This document shows positions 17,977-26,773 of a DNA stretch of 64,000 bases, one piece after another. The notes beneath the pieces are model-generated. The model was not told where the DNA came from, did not search any database, and saw only the letters and a list, made by a program, of their open reading frames with translations. The DNA comes from TMP-86 sp039807285 (lineage in GTDB: Bacteria > Pseudomonadota > Gammaproteobacteria > Steroidobacterales > Steroidobacteraceae), in NCBI GenBank assembly GCA_044226785.1, contig JBGAGK010000007.1:62001-126000 (forward strand), given 5' to 3'. Position numbers and translations under genes: made by a program. Numbering within the stretch: the stretch's first letter is position 1; each line of letters starts with the position of its first letter.

Positions 17977-19878
17977 ATGGGATCGGGAAATTCGCGCAAG
18001 GCGCCAGGCGCCGCGTGCAGACTGGGCATCGTGGTCTTGGCGGCAGGCTTCGCTCCGGCGCAGGCCGGCACATCGGATGATCCTGCCATCGACGAGATCG
18101 TCGTGACTGCCACACGAACGCCCACATCGATCGATTCGACCCTTTCGCCAACCTCGGTACTGACCCAGCTGGACATCGAGCAGCAGCAGGCTCTGTCCTT
18201 CCAGGATCTGATGCGAGGCCAACCGGGAATCCAGATCAGCAACAACGGCGGAATGGGGAAGACAACGAACCTGTTCCTGCGGGGAACCAACGCCAATCAC
18301 GTGCTCGTGCTGGTCGATGGCGTCCGGATCGGCTCCAGCACGCTGGGTACCACGGCGTTCCAGTACCTGCCGATGGACTCCATCGGGCGCATCGAGATCG
18401 TGCGCGGCCCTCTGTCCAGCCTGTACGGATCGGAGGCCGTGGGTGGCGTCATCCAGATCTTCACTCGCCGCGCACCGGCGGATGGAACGAGTTTCGAAGC
18501 CGATGCCAGCGGCGGTTCACATGACACCTCGTCGATCAGTGCGCGGCTGGGTGGTTCCTACGCAAAGACCTCGTTCAATCTCTCGGCCAGCAACCTGTCC
18601 ACCGATGGCTATCCGAATTGCACGGGAGCTCCCTACGAGTCGCCCAGTTCTCCGGGCGGCGGCTGCTATGTGTACGACACGGCCAATGACGGGTACCACA
18701 ATGTGTCCGGAACGGCACGGTTGCGCTACGAGATCACCGAGGGAGCCGACGTCGAAGCCTTCCTTCTCCGCAGTCAGGGCGGCACCCGCTATGCGGGTCC
18801 ATATACCAACCACCAGAGGTTTGCCGAGCAGGCCGCATCGCTCGCGGCGCACTGGTCGCCGATCGACAGTGTGAAGCTCACCATGCAGCTCGGCCAGTCG
18901 AGCGACAATGAACTGGAATCGCTCGACGGAATCTCCCCGCCGGGAAGCCTGTTCGATACGACGCGACGAAACGCTTCGTTCCAGGCGGACTGGAAGACCG
19001 CAAGATCCGGGATCGTCACGCTCGGTGTGGATTACCTGCGCGACGCGATCGCAACCGACGCAGAATTCTCAGTGACCTCGCGCAATACCACCGGAGTGTT
19101 CGGCGAATACCAGCTTGCTTTCGGGCGCGAGGAAATCGCAGCCAGCGTGCGGCGCGACCACAACACCCAGTTCGGGGACCGAACGACCGGCAGTGCCGCC
19201 TGGGGCCACAAGCTCACGCAATCCCTGAAACTCCTGGCCTCCTACGGCACGGCATTCCATGCGCCAAGTTTCAATGACCTGTATTACCCGTACTTCGGCA
19301 ACCCGGCCCTGAAGCCCGAGACTTCCCGTTCGACCGATCTGGGCATCGAGCAGCGCTTCAGTTCGGCGAACTGGTCGGTACATGCGTTCGAGACACGCCT
19401 GGAAAACCTGATTGCCTACAACGCCGTGCTGTTCGCTCCGGAGAACATCGAGGAGGCTCGCATCCGGGGTGCCGAGCTGGCCGGCGAACTGAGACGCGAT
19501 GGATGGTCGCTCGGCTTGGCTGCTTCCTGGCTCGACGCCCGGAACCAGACTCCGGGTGGCAGCGCCTACGACAACCTGCTGCCGCGACGCGCGCGATGGA
19601 CCGGCCGGATCAACCTGGCGCGTGAGTGGACGCGGTTCCGTGCGGCAATGTTGCTCGACTCCTCGGGCCGGCGCTTTGACGACCTCGCCAACACGCAGCC
19701 GCTGGGCGGTTTCGTGACGGCTGACCTGCAGCTGGAATGGACACCGGTCCCGGCCTGGACCATCCAGGCGAAGATGGCCAATGCGCTGGATCGTCGCTAT
19801 GAGTATGCACGGTATTTCCCGCAGGACCGACGCAATTACCTGCTCACCGTCCGTTATCGTCCGGCGACCTTGCGGTAG
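17977..19878 (+). CDS. btuB: TonB-dependent vitamin B12 receptor (BtuB-like)
   Basis: A 633-residue outer-membrane receptor. The ATG at 17977 follows AAAGGA and starts a signal peptide ending AGFAPAQA. A TonB box (DEIVVTATRTP) precedes the plug domain (LMRGQPGIQISNNGG, VLVLVDGVRIGSSTLG, RIEIVRGPLSSLYGSEAVGG). The rest is a 22-strand barrel ending with the aromatic-rich strand YLLTVRYRP. The B12 riboswitch directly upstream supports cobalamin as cargo. No BtuF/BtuCD transporter lies next to it. The 3' end overlaps the convergent regulator gene by 25 bases, so their transcripts may interfere. Confidence 0.9.
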   Translation: MGSGNSRKAPGAACRLGIVVLAAGFAPAQAGTSDDPAIDEIVVTATRTPTSIDSTLSPTSVLTQLDIEQQQALSFQDLMRGQPGIQISNNGGMGKTTNLFLRGTNANHVLVLVDGVRIGSSTLGTTAFQYLPMDSIGRIEIVRGPLSSLYGSEAVGGVIQIFTRRAPADGTSFEADASGGSHDTSSISARLGGSYAKTSFNLSASNLSTDGYPNCTGAPYESPSSPGGGCYVYDTANDGYHNVSGTARLRYEITEGADVEAFLLRSQGGTRYAGPYTNHQRFAEQAASLAAHWSPIDSVKLTMQLGQSSDNELESLDGISPPGSLFDTTRRNASFQADWKTARSGIVTLGVDYLRDAIATDAEFSVTSRNTTGVFGEYQLAFGREEIAASVRRDHNTQFGDRTTGSAAWGHKLTQSLKLLASYGTAFHAPSFNDLYYPYFGNPALKPETSRSTDLGIEQRFSSANWSVHAFETRLENLIAYNAVLFAPENIEEARIRGAELAGELRRDGWSLGLAASWLDARNQTPGGSAYDNLLPRRARWTGRINLAREWTRFRAAMLLDSSGRRFDDLANTQPLGGFVTADLQLEWTPVPAWTIQAKMANALDRRYEYARYFPQDRRNYLLTVRYRPATLR

Positions 19879-21281
19879 TCGGGACACAGCCCGGTGACGT
19901 CCCAGTAATGACTGAGTCCTGCCCGCTGGCATATCGACTGGAAACGCGGATCATCCCGCACGCCGGCGAATACGGGCGTGAACAGTATCTGTGTCACGCG
20001 TCGATGCTGGTCATTGATTGAAGGCTCGAGCGCAGTATGCCGTATCGGCACGGGCAGGTCGCCGCTGCGAAGATAGTAGGCTTCGGCAATCCTGAAAAGG
20101 GCGTCAGGTGAGCGCAGCAGCCCCGTGGCAAACATGCAGGAAATTGCCAGGGCAGGACCCGACCCTGCCAGTTTGATGCTCGCCCCTACGGCGGCCGCGC
20201 GCTCTGCGGCTCCTCCCGCCGCAGCCGACAGCGCCTGGCGCATGAATTCCAGTGCAGGCAGTGGCAGGTCCGGGCGCACCACCAAATCTGCCAGCATCTG
20301 CATCGCGGCGGTGATTCGCTGCGTATAGGCCAGAGTCCAGAACCGCGCCGCCCAGACAGCGGGGTGCATTGGCCAGAGCTGGATTGCACGATCGGCAACC
20401 TGGTCCATCCCGGCAAGATCACCACAGGACCAATGCTGGAAAGTGGACTTGTAACAGCAACAAGGCGCCAGAGGGTCGTCGATGAGAAGACTGTCCATCA
20501 GATCCTTTGCGGCACGAACGCGGCCCGTGGCCATCTCGACGACGGCCAGGTCATGGGTCGCCACGGGGTGCTTCGCGTGCATCGCCCGTATGGCCAGCAA
20601 GCGATTGCGTGCGTCGAGCCATCGGCCCATGAGAGGTTCCACACTGGCAAGCGCTGTCAGCGCTTCCGGCTGACCGGGGTCCAGTGCCAACGCCCTGCGG
20701 GCACTGGCATCGCATTGCGCAACATGACCAGAGGTGGCACCGGGTTCGGCATACTCGGCCGCCAGCCTGCACAGCAAAGCCAGCATGCCGTGCGCCCGGG
20801 CATTTTCGGGCTGCAGCGCACAGGCGCGCCGGAGCAATTCAAGTCGCAGGTGATCCGGCTCGGGTATTCCGATGCGCCAACTGTCGAAGGCGGCTTCGAG
20901 GGTGCGGGACACCTCCTCGCGTTGAGCGTGCAGGTCCTGCTCGCCCGCTTGGAGTGACAGGCGCAGCATGTAGCCGGCACTTGCCACCGTTTCGACTGTT
21001 ACCAAACTGGCCGCAGCCTGTTTCAGCGCCTTGCGAAGCCCGGCCACGATCCGGTTGAGGCTGTCATCTCCCACCGGCACGCCGCCCCAGCATTTTTCAA
21101 AGATCTCGCGCCTCGTGACCAATTGACCGGCACGCCGTGCAAGTTCGACCAGCAACTGCATGACGAGAGGCTCCATCGTCACACTTGCCATCGGGGTTTC
21201 AATGCTGCGTTCGAGCGGACGAACGCGGACGGGGCCGATCAGGATTTCCGCATCCCGGATACGTTGCCCGCCATGAGTCAT
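19854..21281 (-). CDS. Winged-helix (CadC/OmpR-type) transcriptional regulator with TPR-like C-terminus
   Basis: A 475-residue protein. Residues 15-110 form an OmpR/PhoB-type winged helix (LVMQLLVELARRAGQLVTRR, DSLNRIVAGLRKALKQ, VETVASAGYMLRL). The remaining 360 residues are alanine- and leucine-rich helices resembling tetratricopeptide repeats (for example QPENARAHGMLALLCRLAAE, ALDPGQPEALTALASVEPLM). No receiver domain and no clear membrane helix are present, unlike true CadC. It is divergent from the beta-propeller lipoprotein at 21390, its likeliest target (inference). Its 3' end overlaps btuB. Confidence 0.75.
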   Translation of the reverse strand: MTHGGQRIRDAEILIGPVRVRPLERSIETPMASVTMEPLVMQLLVELARRAGQLVTRREIFEKCWGGVPVGDDSLNRIVAGLRKALKQAAASLVTVETVASAGYMLRLSLQAGEQDLHAQREEVSRTLEAAFDSWRIGIPEPDHLRLELLRRACALQPENARAHGMLALLCRLAAEYAEPGATSGHVAQCDASARRALALDPGQPEALTALASVEPLMGRWLDARNRLLAIRAMHAKHPVATHDLAVVEMATGRVRAAKDLMDSLLIDDPLAPCCCYKSTFQHWSCGDLAGMDQVADRAIQLWPMHPAVWAARFWTLAYTQRITAAMQMLADLVVRPDLPLPALEFMRQALSAAAGGAAERAAAVGASIKLAGSGPALAISCMFATGLLRSPDALFRIAEAYYLRSGDLPVPIRHTALEPSINDQHRRVTQILFTPVFAGVRDDPRFQSICQRAGLSHYWDVTGLCPDYRKVAGR

Positions 21282-21389
21282 TCAGCACCTTCCCCTAGCG
21301 CGAAGACCATCAGGTTTCCATCATTGTCCTTTCGGGTGGTCGGTGACAAGTTTGCGTCCACCGATGGAGGATCGCAAAGGGAGCCGCTC

Positions 21390-22811
21390 ATGAACATCCG
21401 TGCAATCAAGGGGTTGATTTACCTGGTGGGGATGACCGCGGCAGTACTCACAGCCTGCGGCGGAGGATCGGATCCTGCCATGGGAGAGAATTCATCGCCG
21501 CCCCCGCCACCGCCGCCGCCTGTCCAGGAAGCGATCGTCGGGGCCGTCTACGCCGGCACCAACAATCCTGACCCCAAGGGGAATTTTGTCGTGGGGTTCA
21601 GTCGTTCCTCCAGCGGCAAGCTTGCCCCGATGAAAGCCTACGAAACCGGTGGCACGGGTCGGGCCGGTCCATCGCAGCCGCGGCTCAATTCCCTGATTTC
21701 CGAAGATTCCATCCTCGCAGTCGAGGGCCGCTTTCTGCTGGTCGTCAATGCAGGCTCGAACGACGTCACCTGTTTTCGCATCGATGCGGATTTCGGCCTC
21801 ACCCGCACCGATATCGAGCCCAGCGGCGGCACGGCACCCATCAGCCTTGCCTATCGGAACGGCATCGTCTATGTCGCCAATGCCGATGAGGACGGTGTAT
21901 TCAATGGACCTCCCGACCAGAGCGGCAACATGACAGCGATGCGGCTCGATCTGTCGAGCGGGGACCTGACCGCAATTCCGGACAGTTCCGTCAGCCTGCA
22001 TGGCCGGCCGGCGGATCTGGAGATCACGCCAGATGGCTATTACCTGCTCGTCTCGTCGCTGAACGCAGGCTCAGCGCTGCTTCCCGGTCCGACCGCCGCA
22101 GAAATTTCAAGCTTCCTGATCCAAAGCGATGGCAGGCTCGCCACGACACCCTCGGGCACCGGACAGTCCACGCTCGTCGGGAATGCGGCTGGGCGAAATC
22201 TGCCAAACGCCATTGGCATCGAGACCTTTGCAGACGGAGACCGTCAGTTCGTGATCGCTGCCGAAGCCCGGACGGCCTCCTCTGCTGGTCTGCCACCGGC
22301 CGGTCTTGCTTCGCTCCAGACGGGTTCTGTTTCCACATGGGAAATCAACTCAGACGGTACATTTTTGCCGCGGACGCAGGATTTTCAGCTTGGCGAATCG
22401 CTCGATTCCGGACCGTTGCAGACGGGATTCCTCGCTTACTCTCCTGTCTATTCCGTATTCTGGGTCAGCAGTTCGATGGGGGCAGAGATTTCAGGCTATG
22501 GTCTGTCCGGTGTGGACAGTCTTGACGCTGAAGCAGGCACCGTTGCCCGCGGATACCCGGTAGTGAGCGGAACACCGGTCGATATCGGCTCATCCACGCC
22601 GCTGGCAGAGGCGGACGGCTACGTGGACATCGCCATCAGCCCGGACTACAACTGGCTCTATCAACTGGTGGGCCTGAAAGGCCGGATCGATGCCTATGAG
22701 ATCGACACCCTGGAAGCCATGAATATTGCACTTCGTCAGTCGGTAACCTCGGATTTGCTGCCGATGGACAACCTGCAGGGACTGGTGGTGGTCGGCGAGC
22801 TGGCCCCGTAA
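21390..22811 (+). CDS. Beta-propeller lipoprotein (lactonase / YncE-like)
   Basis: A 473-residue lipoprotein starting at the ATG at 21390, which has AAAGGGAG just upstream; the frame continues upstream but without ribosome signals. The signal peptide ends at LTAC with Cys23 lipidated, followed by GGGSDP and an eight-proline run as linker. The remainder is a repeating propeller pattern (GAVYAGTNNPDPKGNFVVGF, ADLEITPDGYYLLVSSLNAG, DIAISPDYNWLYQLVGLKGR) like 6-phosphogluconolactonase or 3-carboxymuconate cyclase folds. Catalysis is not established. It is divergent from the winged-helix regulator. Confidence 0.7.
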   Translation: MNIRAIKGLIYLVGMTAAVLTACGGGSDPAMGENSSPPPPPPPPVQEAIVGAVYAGTNNPDPKGNFVVGFSRSSSGKLAPMKAYETGGTGRAGPSQPRLNSLISEDSILAVEGRFLLVVNAGSNDVTCFRIDADFGLTRTDIEPSGGTAPISLAYRNGIVYVANADEDGVFNGPPDQSGNMTAMRLDLSSGDLTAIPDSSVSLHGRPADLEITPDGYYLLVSSLNAGSALLPGPTAAEISSFLIQSDGRLATTPSGTGQSTLVGNAAGRNLPNAIGIETFADGDRQFVIAAEARTASSAGLPPAGLASLQTGSVSTWEINSDGTFLPRTQDFQLGESLDSGPLQTGFLAYSPVYSVFWVSSSMGAEISGYGLSGVDSLDAEAGTVARGYPVVSGTPVDIGSSTPLAEADGYVDIAISPDYNWLYQLVGLKGRIDAYEIDTLEAMNIALRQSVTSDLLPMDNLQGLVVVGELAP

Positions 22812-22827
22812 TTGCTCGGGCGACCCA

Positions 22828-24426
22828 TCATCCCTGCTTGAGGGTCCCTTCGGCCAGCATCCCCGCTGCCGCAGGTTGGCAGGCTTCGGACCGCACCGAT
22901 TCTTCCGCGTCCACCGCGTGCGATGCCAGGGTGCCGACCTGCCGACGACCCCTGAGGGCGTACCACAGCAGGCCCGTCCCGAGTATCGCGCCGATGTAAA
23001 CGTACGCGCCCCAGGTGTTGTACCAGGGCAGGCCGTAGACCACCTCGCGGGGCCAAGCAAGATTGATCGCCATTCCGATGCCCCATGACACGGCGAGAAT
23101 ATTGATGGCCAGACCCCATTTGCCCATCGTGAAGTAACCACCTGGCGCCAGATCGGCGGGCGGCCACTGCCCGCGGAACCTCCTGACCAGCATGGTGCCC
23201 GTCACCATCAGGTACGCCAGATAAATCATGATCACCGCGATCGAAGTGACGACCGTGAAGATCTTCGGCTGCTCGACGTTGAGTACCAGGATCAGCGAGG
23301 CAATCAGGCCGATCACGACGGCGGGGAGTATCGGCGTCTGGGTCACCGGGTTGACCCGTGCCAGGCGCTCGGAGAACGGTAGCGCATTGTCACGCGCCAT
23401 GGCGAACGCCAGCCGGATCGCGGCCGTATGCACCGCAAGCGAACACACGGTCACCGCAATCACGATACAGATCAGGAATATCTTGCCCAGGGATCCCGAT
23501 GCCGCCTGCTCGAGAATGTACTGGAGGTTTCCGCTGCTGCTGGCAATCTTCGGATCCTTGAGATCCGGTGCCGACAGCACGGCAAACACCAGGATGGCGC
23601 CGCCGATCACGAAGGATGCCAGGATCGCCCGCAGGATCGCCATGGGCGCAGTGCGTCGCGGCTCGACCGTCTCCTCACCGAGGGAACTCGCCGTGTCGAA
23701 CCCGTACATCACGTACCCGGAGGCGAGCGAGGCGATCAGGAAAGCACCGAGAAATCCGCCGCTGGTGCCCGCACCATATCCGTTCGTCGAGAAGAATATG
23801 CCCGGTCCCCGCTTCGTGTGCACCGCGAGCACGATGGCGATCAGGCAGGCGGCAATCAGCTCGATGAAAACCCCCGCACTGTTGATCATCGCCATCAGCC
23901 GCACGCCCAGCGCATTCACCACCGTGGTGAACAGGATCAGCGCGGTGCCCAGGATCACGGCGTTCTCGGCATAATCATAGGTACCCGAACCGTCGCCGAT
24001 GAACTGGAAGCCGTGCCACAGCTGAGGCAGGTTCAGTTGCAGGGCGAGCACCGTAGCCGACAGCGACACCACCGATGCCGTCAGCATGAGCCAGCCTGCG
24101 GACCAGGCCAGTACCGGACCCCCGGTCTGCTTGGACCAGTTGTAGACCGACCCTGCGACGGGAAACTTGGCCGCGAGTTCCATGAAACACATCGCGACGG
24201 CCAGCTGGCCGACCAGCACCATGGGCCAGGACCACAGATACGCGGGGCCGGCCGTTCCGAAGCCAAAATAGAACAGCTGGAAGGTGCCGGTGAGTATCGA
24301 AATATAGCTCACGCCCGCGGCGAAACTGCCGAACTTTCCGATGCTCCGGTCCAGCGATTGCCGGTATCCGAAATGCTCCATCCCACTGTCGGTTTGTGAT
24401 TCGCCGACGGCTCTGGTCCTGTTCAT
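22828..24426 (-). CDS. APC-superfamily amino acid permease
   Basis: A 532-residue inner-membrane transporter with about 12 hydrophobic spans. APC signatures include SFAAGVSYISILTGTF in TM1, MELAAKFPVAGSVYNWSKQ in TM2, the TM6 region GYVMYGFDTASSLGEETVEP, and LAFAMARDNALPFSERLARV in loop 8-9. The family imports amino acids, polyamines or GABA-like compounds with proton symport; the sequence resembles the GABA/amino-acid permease branch. It is monocistronic and convergent with the propeller lipoprotein (16-base gap). Its upstream region contains a triplicated 15-base unit. Confidence 0.85.
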   Translation of the reverse strand: MNRTRAVGESQTDSGMEHFGYRQSLDRSIGKFGSFAAGVSYISILTGTFQLFYFGFGTAGPAYLWSWPMVLVGQLAVAMCFMELAAKFPVAGSVYNWSKQTGGPVLAWSAGWLMLTASVVSLSATVLALQLNLPQLWHGFQFIGDGSGTYDYAENAVILGTALILFTTVVNALGVRLMAMINSAGVFIELIAACLIAIVLAVHTKRGPGIFFSTNGYGAGTSGGFLGAFLIASLASGYVMYGFDTASSLGEETVEPRRTAPMAILRAILASFVIGGAILVFAVLSAPDLKDPKIASSSGNLQYILEQAASGSLGKIFLICIVIAVTVCSLAVHTAAIRLAFAMARDNALPFSERLARVNPVTQTPILPAVVIGLIASLILVLNVEQPKIFTVVTSIAVIMIYLAYLMVTGTMLVRRFRGQWPPADLAPGGYFTMGKWGLAINILAVSWGIGMAINLAWPREVVYGLPWYNTWGAYVYIGAILGTGLLWYALRGRRQVGTLASHAVDAEESVRSEACQPAAAGMLAEGTLKQG

Positions 24427-24508
24427 GGGTCAGTGTTCGCCTTGTCTTGTCTTTGGATGTCTGTCAGGCGGTCCGAGGGTATGGGCGGACCCTGCGCGAA
24501 TCCTAAAG

Positions 24509-24554
24509 GTCATTGCGCCGGGGGGTCAATGCGCCAGGGGTCAATGCGCCAGGC
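24509..24554. repeat. Three tandem copies of a 15-16 base unit
   Basis: Two copies of GTCAATGCGCCAGG(G/C) at 24525-24539 and 24540-24554 follow a diverged copy, GTCATTGCGCCGGGGG, at 24509-24524. A fainter fourth copy (TTCAACGGCGCCGGC) follows. The array lies about 85-130 bases upstream of the permease start. It could be a slippage product or a repeated regulatory site. Confidence 0.6.
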
Positions 24555-24634
24555 TTCAACGGCGCCGGCAGACGATCGCCCTGCCCTGCGGAGCGATGTC
24601 CCGACGAGATGGCTGCCCTTGCAGCCGGAACCGG

Positions 24635-25381
24635 CTAGCGCCCGAGCGCACCGTCAATCTTGCGCCAGTCGATGCGGCTCAACAGCTGATCGATCCGATC
24701 CTTCGCTCCGCTGATGCGGATCTGGATATTCTCGATCACGACCGACCCGGGCGGATTGGCAAATTCGAACCGCAGCCCACCGTCCGCATTCACCCAGCGC
24801 CCGGGACCTGCGCCACTGAAAAGCAGCACGACGCCAGGCTCGTCGTAGCGGGTCGGGTGTGCATCCAGGAACACGCGGGCGGCACCCGCAACCTTGATCT
24901 CCGCATCCTTTGCGAGATTGAGCGCACTGAAGCGGTCGTTGAACGTTGCGCTCACGTGCACGTGCATCAGCGAGTTCATCTGCTTGCCCGCCTTCGCCAT
25001 GTCCTGTGGCGAAGCTTTGCCGCCCGTGACGATGTCCGCATAGGGCCGGATCAGGGTGTTCCAGCGCGCCGAGTCTCGCCGTGCCTCGTAGCTGCGCTCG
25101 AGGAGCCCTGCCTGCAAGGGCCTGTCTGGCTTCACGGCGACGCTCGCACCCTCCATCGTCTGGGTTACCTTTTCGGTCCAGTCATCGCTCCCGAACTGAT
25201 CGAGAACTCCGCCGACGACGTTCGAGAACCGGTCAACCAGCGCCTGTTCGGCCGGGGTGGGGTCGCGGGTCTGCGCCCCGGCCACCGAATGCCCGACGAG
25301 CAGAATTTCCACCGTGGCCACAAGGAACGCAGGCCATCGGAACCTTTCACGTGCACGACCGGCAGGAACATGCTGGCTCAT
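24635..25381 (-). CDS. Secreted protein of unknown function, coupled to OmpA-type gene
   Basis: A 248-residue protein whose ATG at 25381 overlaps the OmpA gene stop by 4 bases. A signal peptide is present (AFLVATVEILLVGHSVAGAQ). The mature part contains no recognised domain: an N-terminal helical section (PAEQALVDRFSNVVGGVLDQ), a middle with MHVHVSATFNDRFSALN, and a C-terminal beta-rich part (GVVLLFSGAGPGRWVNADGG). Its coupling to the OmpA-type gene suggests a joint envelope role. Codon usage matches its neighbours. Confidence 0.6.
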   Translation of the reverse strand: MSQHVPAGRARERFRWPAFLVATVEILLVGHSVAGAQTRDPTPAEQALVDRFSNVVGGVLDQFGSDDWTEKVTQTMEGASVAVKPDRPLQAGLLERSYEARRDSARWNTLIRPYADIVTGGKASPQDMAKAGKQMNSLMHVHVSATFNDRFSALNLAKDAEIKVAGAARVFLDAHPTRYDEPGVVLLFSGAGPGRWVNADGGLRFEFANPPGSVVIENIQIRISGAKDRIDQLLSRIDWRKIDGALGR

Positions 25382-26634
25382 GAGCACCCCGCCTTCGCAA
25401 GTTCCACGCGCCGGTTGCGGGCGCGATGCATGTCGCTGTCATTGGGAACGACTGGTTGCGTATCGCCGTAGCCATGCGTCGAGAGGCGCGTCGCGGAGAC
25501 CCCGTGAGCGACGAGCCAGCCCTTGACCGCTTCGGCCCGGCTCGCCGAAAGCCGCAGGTTGTAGTCGGGTTTGCCGACATTGTCGGTGTGCCCGCCGATC
25601 TGCGCACTCAGCGCCGGCATCGAGTTGAAAAGCGCGAGCACCTCGTTGAGCATGGGTGCCGCATCCGCACGCAACGTCGCCTTGTTGAAGTCGAAGGTGA
25701 TCCCATACACCGGCACTCGGCAGGCAGTTGCGATCCGCCGCAGGCCCTGCCCCACATCCGCGACGCTTGCGGACCACTCGGCGTTGCCGGAAACGAGCCG
25801 CAACCACAGGTCACGCCCATTCCGGTCGTAGTGGGCGACGATGATTCCGTTGCCCGAGTTCGCTCCTTCCGATTTCTCCAGCACCTTCCAGCCAGCCGCC
25901 TGCAGTGCCGCACCATAGGTGTTCACGAACGCGAGGTTCGACAGACCCGGCGGCCCCTGGTAGCGCTTGATCGAATAGCGGCTGCCGACGAGATGCGCCT
26001 CGGTGTCGGTCGGTGTGGTGACATCGAGCGGCTCGTCGATCGGCTCCGGTGCAGTGTCTGCGCGACGGGCACCCGGGAGTGGCGCGAGATACGGGAAATC
26101 ATCGGCCTCGCGGAACGTCTCCGGCGACGCAGCTGGTGGAGCAAGAGTCACGCTGAGCGACTGCGCCGCGGTTTCCAGGATCTCGACGCTGTTGCTGAAA
26201 CCATCGTCCCGTGTCAGGTTGAGTTCCACATAAGTTGCCGCACCGCCCGCCTCCTTCTGAAGGGTGGCGCGCGTCAGATCGCCTGTCTCCAGGTGGACCA
26301 CCTTGAATCCCTGATGTTCGAGTGCCGCCCTGAGATCCGTCCAGACCTTGCCGCCATTCCAGGCATCACTCCCCTGGGGCGGATACAGATCGGCACGCCA
26401 GTGATGCCCTTTGAGTTCACGTTGCGTGGCGGCGGCACCCGAACCGGAATCAATGAGCGCACGGCCGTAATCCTCGTGGATGGTGTTGTCCGGATTGATG
26501 CTGAATGACGCCACGCGAGGAAACCAGGGCGGCAATTCCTCGGCGCCGGCATAAGCCGGTATCAGGAACGACAGGAACAGCAGCGTCGCCACGAGACTCC
26601 CGGACAGTGCGCGGGAGCCATTCGGAGTGCTCAA
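25378..26634 (-). CDS. OmpA-family peptidoglycan-binding outer-membrane protein
   Basis: A 418-residue envelope protein. The TTG at 26634 is preferred: it has GAGGGGA 7 bases upstream and starts a signal peptide (GSLVATLLFLSFLIPAYAGA). The much longer open frame upstream runs into the receptor gene's 3' flank without coding signs. The C-terminal 120 residues are an OmpA domain (ITFDFNKATLRADAAPMLNE, IGGHTDNVGKPDYNLRLSAS, RLSTHGYGDTQPVVPND, ending ARNRRVELAK), which binds peptidoglycan. The N-terminal part has two DUF4892-like stretches (speculative). It is translationally coupled to the secreted protein downstream. Confidence 0.75.
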   Translation of the reverse strand: MSTPNGSRALSGSLVATLLFLSFLIPAYAGAEELPPWFPRVASFSINPDNTIHEDYGRALIDSGSGAAATQRELKGHHWRADLYPPQGSDAWNGGKVWTDLRAALEHQGFKVVHLETGDLTRATLQKEAGGAATYVELNLTRDDGFSNSVEILETAAQSLSVTLAPPAASPETFREADDFPYLAPLPGARRADTAPEPIDEPLDVTTPTDTEAHLVGSRYSIKRYQGPPGLSNLAFVNTYGAALQAAGWKVLEKSEGANSGNGIIVAHYDRNGRDLWLRLVSGNAEWSASVADVGQGLRRIATACRVPVYGITFDFNKATLRADAAPMLNEVLALFNSMPALSAQIGGHTDNVGKPDYNLRLSASRAEAVKGWLVAHGVSATRLSTHGYGDTQPVVPNDSDMHRARNRRVELAKAGCS

Positions 26635-26773
26635 TGAAGTATCCCCTCGACGTGGACCGATTGTTTTCAGTTGCGTCGAGTATCGCTTGAGAGAACCGTG
26701 AATTCCAGATGCGGAAAACCTGACAGTTTCCTGACGAGATCTCCCCCATCCGGCGACTGCAGGCAGCACCAAA

